Assembly: GCF_000169375.1 (NCBI RefSeq) | Contig: NZ_AAXY01000006.1 | Span: forward strand, 124,001 to 188,000 | Origin: Marinobacter sp. ELB17 | Lineage (GTDB): Bacteria > Pseudomonadota > Gammaproteobacteria > Pseudomonadales > Oleiphilaceae | Direction of reading: 5' to 3' | Length of the DNA: 64,000 nucleotides | Shown: positions 1 through 8,013 of the stretch, piece by piece | Layout: every line of letters begins with the position of its first letter | Numbering within the stretch: the stretch's first letter is position 1 | Translations under genes and position numbers: made by a program | The notes under the pieces: model-generated | What the model was told of the DNA's origin: nothing | Seen by the model: only the letters and a program-made list of their open reading frames with translations | The model's database searches: none

Positions 1-428
1 AGTTCCATATCGAATCTGGCGCCGAACTCACTGGTGCTGTTGGTGCGCCGCGCCAACTGACCGTCTACGCCGTCCAGTATCAGTGCTAACAAAGCCGCAA
101 CGGCATACCACCAAAGGCGGTTAACCGACAGTTCAGCACCTGCGGCCACAGCGCAGGCAATGGCCACCAATACAATGATCATGCAACCGCGCAGCAGAGT
201 TGCCCGATTGGCCCAGCCAAAATTTTGGTGTGGCGGCCAGCGTGTTAGCACACTCGCCACAATAGCGGCATAAAGAATGATGGTTATCGCGGTGGCCAGT
301 GTGGCTGCGGCAGCCTGGGTTGATGCAACAGGCGGAATCACCAGTGCAAACAAAACCGCCAGCACAATGGCACTCCATAGCAGGTCCATCCATGGCGCAA
401 GGCCTTGCGCCTGGGGTGCTGAATTCAT
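1..428 (-). CDS. CDP-alcohol phosphatidyltransferase family protein (3' end cut by window)
   Basis: The minus-strand frame stays open from an ATG at 428 to base 1, giving 142 residues. The visible part has hydrophobic segments at about residues 15-35 and 42-60, two more near 80-100 and 105-118, and then the family signature DGVDGQLARR followed by FGARFD, the start of the DGx2ARx8Gx3Dx3D metal-binding motif. These enzymes join CDP-linked lipids or polyols to an alcohol acceptor in the membrane. The last Asp and the C-terminus lie outside the window. It is divergent from the dehydrogenase at 493, and the 64-bp gap can hold promoters for both. The substrate cannot be read from the fragment. Confidence 0.8.
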   Translation of the reverse strand, partial: MNSAPQAQGLAPWMDLLWSAIVLAVLFALVIPPVASTQAAAATLATAITIILYAAIVASVLTRWPPHQNFGWANRATLLRGCMIIVLVAIACAVAAGAELSVNRLWWYAVAALLALILDGVDGQLARRTNSTSEFGARFDME

Positions 429-492
429 CAGTGAACTCCGTTAATAATTCTGTAGACTGTTTAACTTTCAGTATAGACACAAGGAGTACTAG

Positions 493-1506
493 ATGAGTTC
501 CACAAATGATGACTCATCGCACGCTGCGACACGGGCATTCTGGATTACCGCCGCTGGCGAAGGGAAAATACTGGACACGGCTTTGAGTGACCCGCCAGGC
601 ACGAGTGCGGCCACTACCGACACTGAGGTAACAGTGCAATCGTTGTACTCCGGTGTTAGCCGTGGCACCGAATCTCTGGTATTTCATGGCCGAGTGCCTG
701 CCAGCGAGCACCAGAGTATGCGCGCACCTTTTCAGCAGGGAGATTTCCCTTGGCCCGTTAAATACGGCTACGCCAATGTTGGCCGAGTTGTCAGTGGCCC
801 CGAGGGATTAGCCGGCAAGACGGTATTTTGTCTGTACCCACATCAACAACGTTATAAAGTGCCTGCTTCGGCCGTTGCGCCTTTGCCGCCGGGGTTACCT
901 GCGGCTCGTGCAATATTGGCAGCCAATATGGAGACCGCTGTAAATGGCCTTTGGGATGCCATGCCCGGCGTGGGCGACCGCATTGCGGTGGTGGGTTTGG
1001 GTGTTGTTGGGTTGCTGGTAGCCTGGTTAGCCAGCCGCATACCCGGAACCCACGTCGTCGCTCTGGACACCAACTCTGGTCGCGAGGCGGTGGCGCGTAA
1101 GCTGGGCCTGAACTTCGCCAGCCAAAGCAGCGCCGATGATTTTGACCTGGTGATTCACGCCAGTGGCCAAAGTGCCGGCTTGGCGACAGCCCTTGGCCTG
1201 GCTGGTCCGGAGGCAACGGTGGTGGAAATGAGCTGGTACGGCGACCAGCCCGTCAACGCACTCCTGGGCGGGGCCTTTCATCCCCGCCGCCTGACCCTGA
1301 AATCCAGCCAGGTGGGTGGGATTAGCCCGCTTCGCCAGCCGCGCTGGGATTATCGCCGGCGCCTGATACTGGCTCTGGACTTGCTGCAAGATCCGGTGTT
1401 AGACGCTCTGATCAGCGCAGAAACCCCGTTCGAGCAAATGCCGCAAACCATGGCGCAAATTCTTGGCCCGGGTGATGATACTTTATGCCATCGAATTCGT
1501 TATTAG
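493..1506 (+). CDS. Zinc-binding-type (MDR) dehydrogenase, BchC-like
   Basis: A 337-residue medium-chain dehydrogenase/reductase. AAGGAGT lies just upstream of the ATG. The N-terminal catalytic fold carries SGVSRGTE at about residues 52-59, typical of the BchC-like subgroup. A Rossmann segment follows (VVGLGVVGLLVAWLASR, about residues 165-181). The N-terminal domain has few cysteines, so structural zinc is unlikely, and I cannot confirm catalytic zinc ligands by eye. As first plus-strand gene of a cluster with a pterin-synthase-like protein, a glycosyltransferase and a flippase-like protein, it may oxidise or reduce a sugar or pterin intermediate. That role is inference. Confidence 0.75.
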   Translation: MSSTNDDSSHAATRAFWITAAGEGKILDTALSDPPGTSAATTDTEVTVQSLYSGVSRGTESLVFHGRVPASEHQSMRAPFQQGDFPWPVKYGYANVGRVVSGPEGLAGKTVFCLYPHQQRYKVPASAVAPLPPGLPAARAILAANMETAVNGLWDAMPGVGDRIAVVGLGVVGLLVAWLASRIPGTHVVALDTNSGREAVARKLGLNFASQSSADDFDLVIHASGQSAGLATALGLAGPEATVVEMSWYGDQPVNALLGGAFHPRRLTLKSSQVGGISPLRQPRWDYRRRLILALDLLQDPVLDALISAETPFEQMPQTMAQILGPGDDTLCHRIRY

Positions 1507-1574
1507 TCATAACTCTTTATAGACAGCTTTGCACAGTAGGCTTCTCACATTATGCTTTGCCAAAGGAGATTTAA

Positions 1575-1973
1575 ATGTACAGCCTGACCGTTCGCGATCA
1601 CATCATGATTGCCCACAGTTTTAACGGCGGAATTTTTGGGCCCGCTCAGAAAACCCACGGCGCCACTTATATCGTTGACGTTAGCTTTGAGCGTAAGACG
1701 CTCGACTATGACGATCTGATTGTGGACATTGGCCTTGCTTCAGAGCAGTTGAAAGCACTGCTGGCGGAGTTCAACATGAAAAATCTGGACGACGTGGAGG
1801 AATTCAAAGGCCGCAACACCACCACCGAATTTATGGCAAAGGTTATATTTGAACGACTTGCAGCGGTGATTCGAACCGGCCAACTGGGGGAGTCAGGCAA
1901 AGGTGTTGAACGCCTGAAGGTAACCTTGGCGGAATCCCATATTGCCTGGGCCAGCTACCATGGCGACATTTGA
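1575..1973 (+). CDS. 6-pyruvoyl-tetrahydropterin synthase/QueD-like protein without canonical active site
   Basis: A 132-residue protein with the T-fold pattern of the PTPS/QueD family: AHSF at residues 13-16, THGATY at 27-32, a GRNTTTE segment corresponding to the NPT-E element, and a late AESH...ASY segment. AAGGAG precedes the ATG. Known QueD enzymes bind zinc through three His, two of them in an HGH motif, and use a Cys plus an Asp/His pair. Here HGH reads HGA (Ala30), no Cys is present, and the usual D-H pair reads N-M-K-N. The protein is probably a divergent or non-classical member. It overlaps the next gene by 14 bp, so translational coupling is likely. Confidence 0.75.
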   Translation: MYSLTVRDHIMIAHSFNGGIFGPAQKTHGATYIVDVSFERKTLDYDDLIVDIGLASEQLKALLAEFNMKNLDDVEEFKGRNTTTEFMAKVIFERLAAVIRTGQLGESGKGVERLKVTLAESHIAWASYHGDI

Positions 1974-3924
1974 ATCCAGCCACGAGCTGCTGTTTGTTGT
2001 ACCGGGTGATCCGCAACAGAACACCGGTGGTTATCGCTACGTACGCGAGTTAGTAGCCGCGCTCAACCAAGCTGGCGCGGTAAACCAGCCCGGCATAAAC
2101 GCACGAATAACGGGATTGCCAGGCCAGTTTCCGCAGCCTGATACCGTGGCACTAACGGCCATGAACGAGTTGCTTGCGAGTGCGGCAGACCAGTCTTGGG
2201 TGGTGCTCGACGGACTTGCCATGAGCGCCATGCCAGAAATACTGGAAGCACACCGGTCACGGCTCAATCTGGTCGCGTTGATTCACCATCCGCTGGCCGA
2301 TGAAACTGGCCTGAGCTCGCAGCAGCAAGCGTGGTTCTTTGCCGCCGAAAAGCGGGCGCTGGCGGCGGTGCCCCACGTTGTGACCACCAGCCGCTTCACC
2401 GCAGAACGCCTTAAGGATTTTGGCGTATCGCCAGACCGCATCCGCATCGCCCAACCGGGTGTCGAAAAGCGTGCTTTGGGTGCGCCGGAACACTCTGCCG
2501 GTGGCACGGTTGAGGACACAAAGACGATACGGCTGTTATGCGTTGCGCAACTGTCGCCGCGTAAGGCCCAGCATCAGTTGGTAGAAGCCCTTTCCGGGTT
2601 GAAAGAGCTACCCTCGTGGCAGTGCGTTCTGGCGGGTGCCTGTGATCGTGATCCGCACTACGCCGAGCAGGTGCGCCGGCAGATTCAGCAGGCTGATTTG
2701 TGTTCGAGTATTACGCTGACCGGCGAAGTGGACGGCGATGCGCTGGCAGCACTTTACCGCAACGCCGATATCTTCGTGTTGCCGTCGCTGTACGAAGGCT
2801 ATGGCATGGTGATTGATGAAGCACTGGGTGTCGGTTTGCCGGTTATTTCCTCCAACGGTGGCGCTTTATTGCACACCGCCGATCGCCCCGGCGTTGCGAT
2901 GTACAACGCGGGGGATGTGGCAGCGTTGCGTGAACGTTTGGGTATTTGGATAACCAAGCCTGACGTCCTGGCGCAAGCCCGCCTTAGTGCCGAGTCCGAG
3001 TCGCAGCGTGTGCGCACCTGGGCCGATACAGCCGCCGCCTTTACGGCCGCGCTAACCGACTTTCAAAGCCATCACCCGCATACCGAGTTCAGCGCTGACT
3101 GGCTCAGCCTGCGACAGCCAGCGGATTATAAGGCGCGGTCGCAAAACCTCAACACCATGCTGCGTGATTGGCTACAACAGCAATCGGGTGACCAAGTAAG
3201 GCCGCAGCCGCCAACGCTGGTCGATCTGGGTACCGGGCTGGGGTCTAATGCCGGGTATTTGGCCAAGGTACTTGATAACTCGCAGAAGTGGCTTTTGATC
3301 GACCAAGACACGGGTTTGTTGGCAGCCGCAGCGGCGCGACTAGAGCCGCTAGGCCTGAGCGTTGAGCTCCGGGCTTTACAGCTGTTACCACAAACGTTTG
3401 CCGGGCTATTACCCGCGGATACACGCCTGGTGACCGCATCGGCGCTGATTGACCTTGTGTCGGCCCAATGGTTGCAGGCGCTGGTAAAAGAGGTCGCGGA
3501 CAAACGCGCGGCCCTATTGGTTGTGCTGAGCTACGCCGGACGCTTCGAGCTTAGCCCCCAGCACTCTGATGACGATCTGCTGCGCGTACTGGTGAATCAA
3601 CACCAACATGGCGACAAAGGCCTGGGAGCGGCGCTGGGGCCAAGCGCCACTGCAGCGCTGACCGCAGAACTGAAGAGCTGTGGTTATGAGGTGCACATTG
3701 CCGCCAGTGACTGGCAGCTGGGTGAAGGTGAAGGTGAAGAGCATGCTGAGCTGGCGCGCCAATTGATGCACGGTTGGGTAAATGCTGCCATCCAGCAGGA
3801 CTTGGATCAGAGCACACGTTTAAGGGTCTGGCTTGACGCCAGAGAACGGCAGCTGGCCGCAGGGGATTTGCGCATTACGGTGTGCCATGAAGATCTGCTC
3901 GCGTTGCCGCCAAGGGCCGGGTAG
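1960..3924 (+). CDS. Glycosyltransferase family 4 / SAM-methyltransferase fusion
   Basis: A 654-residue two-domain protein. Residues about 1-370 form a GT-B glycosyltransferase: GGYRYVREL near the N-terminus, then LLCVAQLSPRKAQ (about 190) and LPSLYEGYGMVIDEALG (about 272-288), the EX7E nucleotide-sugar motif. Residues about 400-654 look like a class I methyltransferase, with motif I VDLGTGLGSNAGYL near 420-433. The ATG at 1960 overlaps the upstream gene by 14 bp; a TTG at 1942 in the same frame is the alternative. It likely adds a sugar to a lipid or pterin-like acceptor and methylates the product. Substrates are unknown. Confidence 0.8.
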   Translation: MATFESSHELLFVVPGDPQQNTGGYRYVRELVAALNQAGAVNQPGINARITGLPGQFPQPDTVALTAMNELLASAADQSWVVLDGLAMSAMPEILEAHRSRLNLVALIHHPLADETGLSSQQQAWFFAAEKRALAAVPHVVTTSRFTAERLKDFGVSPDRIRIAQPGVEKRALGAPEHSAGGTVEDTKTIRLLCVAQLSPRKAQHQLVEALSGLKELPSWQCVLAGACDRDPHYAEQVRRQIQQADLCSSITLTGEVDGDALAALYRNADIFVLPSLYEGYGMVIDEALGVGLPVISSNGGALLHTADRPGVAMYNAGDVAALRERLGIWITKPDVLAQARLSAESESQRVRTWADTAAAFTAALTDFQSHHPHTEFSADWLSLRQPADYKARSQNLNTMLRDWLQQQSGDQVRPQPPTLVDLGTGLGSNAGYLAKVLDNSQKWLLIDQDTGLLAAAAARLEPLGLSVELRALQLLPQTFAGLLPADTRLVTASALIDLVSAQWLQALVKEVADKRAALLVVLSYAGRFELSPQHSDDDLLRVLVNQHQHGDKGLGAALGPSATAALTAELKSCGYEVHIAASDWQLGEGEGEEHAELARQLMHGWVNAAIQQDLDQSTRLRVWLDARERQLAAGDLRITVCHEDLLALPPRAG

Positions 3925-3929
3925 CCGGT

Positions 3930-4877
3930 ATGTCTGCTACCACAAAACCGGGCGTGCGGGGCACCGCTGCCTGGCGCTGGCTGGCGAGTGCAATTTTGCT
4001 TGGCGCACTTTTCTTGTTGGTCGATACCACGGCCTTGTGGCGTGAGCTGCAACGAATTCCGCTCTGGGTGGTACTGCCGGCCGTTGTACTAAGTGCGGTT
4101 CAGGTCGTCATTTCTTCCTGGCGCTGGCGTTACACATGCAAACGCCTCGGCTTGAGCATCGGCTTAGGTGATGCCGTGCAGGAATACTACCTGGCCACGT
4201 TTATAAACCAGGTTTTGCCCGGCGGCGTTCTGGGGGATGTGAACCGTGCGTTTCGCCACGGCGCCAAAGCCGGCAAGCGACAAAAAGCGGCCCACGCGGT
4301 GGCGATTGAACGGCTGTCTGGGCAACTGGTTTTAGCGCTGGTGGTTGGGCTGGGTCTGATAGTGCTTTGGCAGGCAAACGTGTTCAAACCGTCGCTGGCG
4401 GGCTCTTCCGCTGCAATCGGCTGGCTGCCTATTGTTTTGCTGCTGGCAGTAGCGGGTGGTTTGCTGTTGTTGCGGATTTACAGCGCCCGGTTCAAGGCTT
4501 ATCTTCTGGCCTTGCGTGTTGATGTGCGCCAGGCTTTGTTCAGTTGGCCCGCTTTGCCGCTGCAGCTGATGTCGTCGTTGTTGGTTGTGGCCAGCTATCT
4601 TGCGGTTTTTTTATTGCTGGCGGTGGCCGCGGATTACGTCAACAGTGCCGCTGCAGCGGCTGTGCTTCTGGCGCTGTGTACCGTGTTATTGCTGAGTATG
4701 GTCGTTCCACTGACCGTGGCCGGCTGGGGTATACGCGAAGGCGCCGCGGCTTTGCTGTGGCCGTTGGCGGGGTTGCCGGCGGAGCAGGGCGTGGCGCTCA
4801 GTGTCGGCTACGGTGCGTTGATGTTTATTGGCAGTTGCCCAGGCGCCCTGGTGCTGCTTAAAGGCCGCCGTGGTTAA
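3930..4877 (+). CDS. Flippase-like / lysylphosphatidylglycerol synthetase transmembrane family protein
   Basis: A 315-residue integral membrane protein of the UPF0104/LPG_synthase_TM (AglD-like) family, with about eight hydrophobic segments. Family landmarks are YYLATFINQVLPGGVLGDVNR (about residues 82-102, broken by charged residues), AIERLSGQ, and the late WGIREGAAALL. It begins 5 bp after the glycosyltransferase stop. Members often accompany GT4 enzymes and are thought to help move or modify lipid-linked sugars. It overlaps the convergent RibD-like gene by 20 bp. Confidence 0.8.
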   Translation: MSATTKPGVRGTAAWRWLASAILLGALFLLVDTTALWRELQRIPLWVVLPAVVLSAVQVVISSWRWRYTCKRLGLSIGLGDAVQEYYLATFINQVLPGGVLGDVNRAFRHGAKAGKRQKAAHAVAIERLSGQLVLALVVGLGLIVLWQANVFKPSLAGSSAAIGWLPIVLLLAVAGGLLLLRIYSARFKAYLLALRVDVRQALFSWPALPLQLMSSLLVVASYLAVFLLLAVAADYVNSAAAAAVLLALCTVLLLSMVVPLTVAGWGIREGAAALLWPLAGLPAEQGVALSVGYGALMFIGSCPGALVLLKGRRG

Positions 4878-5763
4878 CGTTGAATTCCAGAGCAAACAGC
4901 ATATCAGAACCCAGGTTGACCATCGTTGCCCGCGGCCGCAGCGCGTCGTCCAGTTGATCAATTTCGGGCAGCGTAAACGCTGGCCGACCGCTACCGATGA
5001 TCATTGGCGCCACCATCACGTGCAATCGGTCCAGCAATTGCGCGCGCAGAAATGCCGACACAGTCACCCCGCCACCTTCTATGAATATTTTGTGCAAACC
5101 AAAGTCTGCCAGCACCGCCAATATTTGCGCGGGGCAAACGGGTTGCTGGTTATGACCCAGGCATGGAACTTCCAGAACACTCGTTAACCCTTGCAGCTTT
5201 GGTTTCGGGCCGGGTTGGTAATCGCCGGCGACCAGCCGAAGTGTTGGGGCTGCGTTGTCGGTAAACAGATGATGGCTGGCGGGCACCCGGCGGCGGCGGT
5301 CGATAACCACCCGTACCGGATTGTCACCAGAGGTGCGTCTGACTGTAAGCTGGGGGTTGTCGGCCACGGCCGTTCCAGCACCCACCACAACCGCGTCTGA
5401 TAACGCCCTTATGCGATGTAAGTGGACAATACCATCATCACCATTAATGAATCGCGAATGGCCACTCACCGTGGCAATACGGCCGTCCAGGCTCTGGCCT
5501 AATTGGCCGATAACCGATGTGGTCTGGCCGTCTGCCAGTGGGCTTGCCAAAGGTAAGAATAAATCAAACAGTTGCTGTGCCTGTTCGCTGGCAGGGCGTA
5601 ACAAACGCCAGTTTCCGTCGTCTTCAGACAAGGCGAGCGCGGGTTCTGTGCTGTTTGGAACCGGCAAAACAACGTTGGCACAACCCCGTGCCTGCAGAAT
5701 AAGTTGCCAGGCTGAGTGGGTGTCCAGAAGTGGGGATTCTATAGCCAGTCTATCCATAGCCAT
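4858..5763 (-). CDS. RibD C-terminal (dihydrofolate-reductase-like) family protein
   Basis: A 301-residue protein. Residues about 85-301 match the RibD C-terminal reductase domain: IGQLGQSLDGRIAT, FINGDDG, RIRALSDAVVVGAGTA, DNPQLTVR, and the late FIEGGGVTVSAFL. The deaminase domain of bifunctional RibD is absent; the first 80 residues are variable. In flavin synthesis this fold reduces the ribosyl group of a pyrimidine from GTP. Together with the PTPS-like gene it suggests the cluster handles a GTP-derived pterin or pyrimidine. It is convergent with the flippase-like gene. No riboflavin gene is next to it, so a specialised role is likelier than housekeeping riboflavin synthesis. Confidence 0.78.
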   Translation of the reverse strand: MAMDRLAIESPLLDTHSAWQLILQARGCANVVLPVPNSTEPALALSEDDGNWRLLRPASEQAQQLFDLFLPLASPLADGQTTSVIGQLGQSLDGRIATVSGHSRFINGDDGIVHLHRIRALSDAVVVGAGTAVADNPQLTVRRTSGDNPVRVVIDRRRRVPASHHLFTDNAAPTLRLVAGDYQPGPKPKLQGLTSVLEVPCLGHNQQPVCPAQILAVLADFGLHKIFIEGGGVTVSAFLRAQLLDRLHVMVAPMIIGSGRPAFTLPEIDQLDDALRPRATMVNLGSDMLFALEFNVNHGGL

Positions 5764-5824
5764 TCGGTCCGGTTGCGTTGGCTGTATCTAAACAGGGAAA
5801 GCGTGCAAGGTACACCCGCCCCGG

Positions 5825-6805
5825 TTAAATAATGCCGGAACTGCGCAAAACAAATACTCCGAGTGTAACGGTCACACTGGCAAGCAAAGTGGTCAGCCCG
5901 ATAATGTTCGCGGCCAGGCGGTCGTTCCCCCCCAACGCTTTGACCATTACAAAACTGGCCGCCGCCGTCGGGCTGGCGAAAAACAGGAACAGCAAGCCCA
6001 GTTCTGCGCCGCGAAAGCCCCAAAGCCATGCCGCCGCTGTGGCCAGCGCAGGAAGCGTCACCATTTTCATCAGGCTGGCGCCCATCGCCGTGCGGCTGTG
6101 GGTGCGAATGGAGCGCAGTGATACGGTAGCGCCAATGCACATAAGTGCCAGCGGCAAAGTGAGAGAAGCAAAGTAATCCCCCGATGTCATTACCCAGGCG
6201 GGCAGTTCCAGATTCAACGCAGCGACGGGAATGGCAACAACCACCGAAATGATCAGTGGATTATGCAGAATATTATGGAGGATTTTTCCTGGGCTGGCGC
6301 TTTGGCTGTGCTGATAGGCCAGCAGTACCACCACCGACAAGATGTTGTAGGAAATAATCACCAGGCCCAGCAGAATGCCACCGGCAGACAAACCATAATC
6401 GCCGTACAGATTGGCCGCCAGAGCCAGCCCCACGATGCCACAGTTGCCGCGGAATGCCCCCTGTACGTAAACACCTCGGTTTTCCCGACGCACGCGGAAG
6501 TGCGCCCACACCCAGGCCAGGCAAAAGGTGCCAACGGTCGCCATCAAAAAGAACACAAGCAAACCGGGATTCAGAGCGATGCTCAGATCCGCACGGGTAA
6601 TGCTCAGAAAAATCAGCGTTGGCAATGTTGCTTTGAACACCAGGGCTGAAGCGGTATTGACGAACGCATCATCTATTCAATTAACGCGGCGCAGCCCCAT
6701 GCCAATAAAGACCATGAAGAATACCGGCAGTGTGGTTTCCAGGGTTCGGGCAAAGGTATCCAGCAATTCCATAGAGGTGTTTTCCAATGATTCCGGCCCG
6801 GTCAT
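5825..6805 (-). pseudogene. AEC (auxin efflux carrier) family transporter with in-frame TGA
   Basis: Reading from ATG 6805 (or ATG 6772), the frame encodes a first membrane segment ending LRRVN, then TGA (plus-strand TCA at 6677-6679), then continues IDDAFVNTASALVFKATLPT through to the normal stop at 5825. Family members usually have LRR-x-G/N-W/L-(I/L)DDAF here, so TGA most simply replaces a TGG Trp codon. The downstream 270 residues have about eight hydrophobic segments with no other damage. Either it is a recent pseudogene or there is a sequencing error. It follows azlCD on the same strand. Confidence 0.75.
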
Positions 6806-6842
6806 TCAGAACGCTATGACTCAGAACGCTATGACTCAGAAC
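6806..6842. repeat. 15-bp tandem repeat, about 2.5 copies
   Basis: The unit TCAGAACGCTATGAC occurs at 6806-6820 and 6821-6835, followed by the partial copy TCAGAAC at 6836-6842. On the minus strand each unit ends in TGA, and the azlD stop codon is the outermost of these (6836-6838). It looks like a slippage duplication between the azlD stop and the AEC transporter start, and it lengthens that spacer. Confidence 0.85.
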
Positions 6843-7180
6843 AGACCGGCCTGTTGAATGGCCATATACGGAAGGGTGCCCGCAGCGATGGACAGCAGGG
6901 CATTGCTGCGCCAAAGGTGAACCAGCACCACCAGAACGCCGGGGATTAGCGCGTCCAGACCAACCACCGGTAAAGACCATGTCGCCGAACGTTGTAAAAA
7001 AACGATAGCCAGCAACGCCATAACAGCGGCGGGTAAATAGCGCCCCAGGTGTTTGATGAGGGGGTGTTCAGTATGGCGCTCGAAAAATACAAACGGAATG
7101 ATGCGGGTGGCGAACGTTGCCAGCACCGTTACTGCTATAAAGCTGGACAGATAGTAGTTTTGAAACAGGTTCTCAGCCAT
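6836..7180 (-). CDS. azlD: AzlD family branched-chain amino acid export subunit
   Basis: A 114-residue membrane protein with about four hydrophobic segments. Family landmarks are TFATRIIPF (residues about 22-30), KHLGRYLPAAVMALL (about 44-58) and the Pro-rich LIPGVLVVLVHLW. AzlD is the small partner of AzlC in LIV-E-type exporters of branched-chain amino acids. Its ATG overlaps the azlC stop region by 8 bp, so the pair is translationally coupled. Confidence 0.85.
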   Translation of the reverse strand: MAENLFQNYYLSSFIAVTVLATFATRIIPFVFFERHTEHPLIKHLGRYLPAAVMALLAIVFLQRSATWSLPVVGLDALIPGVLVVLVHLWRSNALLSIAAGTLPYMAIQQAGLF

Positions 7181-7892
7181 GGGTTGTCTCCTCGCTGCGA
7201 TTGCGGGTCAGAGCGTCTCTGTGCCGGCGATATTGCAGTAACAACACCAGTGAAACGATCACAATGGCTCCGATGAGTTGGTGCGGCGCTGGCAGAACGG
7301 CCATAGCCACCCCGGCGGCCAGAGCACCCAGCCAGAGCGGAAAGGTTTCACCCAGGGCTTTGTACTGCTCAATGGTTAGCACAATGAACAGAGCGATCAG
7401 CGCAAATTCAATGCCGGTGCTGTTGAAGGCAACGCTGTGCCCCAAAAACCCACCGGCCGCACAGCCGACGACCCAGTACAACTGGTTCAGTAGGGTAATG
7501 CGAAAATCCGTATGCAACTCCTGCTCGCGCGTTTCGGTGCGCTGGCGGCTGGTGAGAAGCGAGTAAGTTTCATCGGTCAGGCCGAATATCAAATACAGCT
7601 TACGCCAGCCAGCGCCGCGAAATTGCCCTAGCAAAGACAGGCCATAAAACAAATGCCGGGCGTTGAGCACAAACATCGCAATAAACACCTCCAGCAATCC
7701 GGCATGGGCGGCCAGCAAACTGACAGCCAGTATCTGCGCGGCACCGGCGTACACCAGTACACCCATCAGCGGGGCTATCCACCACGGGTAATCAAGCTGT
7801 GTGGCAAACAGTACGCCAAACGCCATGCCCAGCGGCAAATAGCCAAACAGGATTGGCAGGGTGAGTCGAAACGCGGAAGGAGTCATTAGCAT
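7173..7892 (-). CDS. azlC: AzlC family branched-chain amino acid exporter, large subunit
   Basis: A 239-residue protein with the AzlC pattern: PILFGYLPLGMAFGVLF near the N-terminus, YAGAAQ at about 50-55, NARHLFYGLSLL at about 78-89, GLTDETYSL at about 106-114. It has roughly six to seven membrane segments and forms an exporter with AzlD. Start choice is between ATG 7892 and ATG 7886. Its operon runs azlC-azlD, then the broken AEC transporter. Confidence 0.87.
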   Translation of the reverse strand: MLMTPSAFRLTLPILFGYLPLGMAFGVLFATQLDYPWWIAPLMGVLVYAGAAQILAVSLLAAHAGLLEVFIAMFVLNARHLFYGLSLLGQFRGAGWRKLYLIFGLTDETYSLLTSRQRTETREQELHTDFRITLLNQLYWVVGCAAGGFLGHSVAFNSTGIEFALIALFIVLTIEQYKALGETFPLWLGALAAGVAMAVLPAPHQLIGAIVIVSLVLLLQYRRHRDALTRNRSEETTHG

Positions 7893-7951
7893 CCAAACTA
7901 TTTTTAAAGGCGGCCATGATAGTCAATTTAAAGCGCAGATTGAAGAACCAA

Positions 7952-7987
7952 AAAACCGCGACGAAGCATAAGCTTCGCCGCGGTTTT
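7952..7987 (-). terminator. Intrinsic terminator of phaC
   Basis: A long hairpin with 16-base arms at 7952-7967 and 7972-7987, loop ATAA and one internal mismatch. Read on the minus strand it is followed by a run of six T. It lies 27 bp beyond the phaC stop, between phaC and azlC. Confidence 0.8.
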
Positions 7988-8013
7988 CGGGTGGATCATT
8001 TTACACTCTGGTA

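Noticed and set aside
6806..6842. The 15-bp tandem repeat as a CRISPR-like array.
   Set aside because: The copies are contiguous with no spacers.
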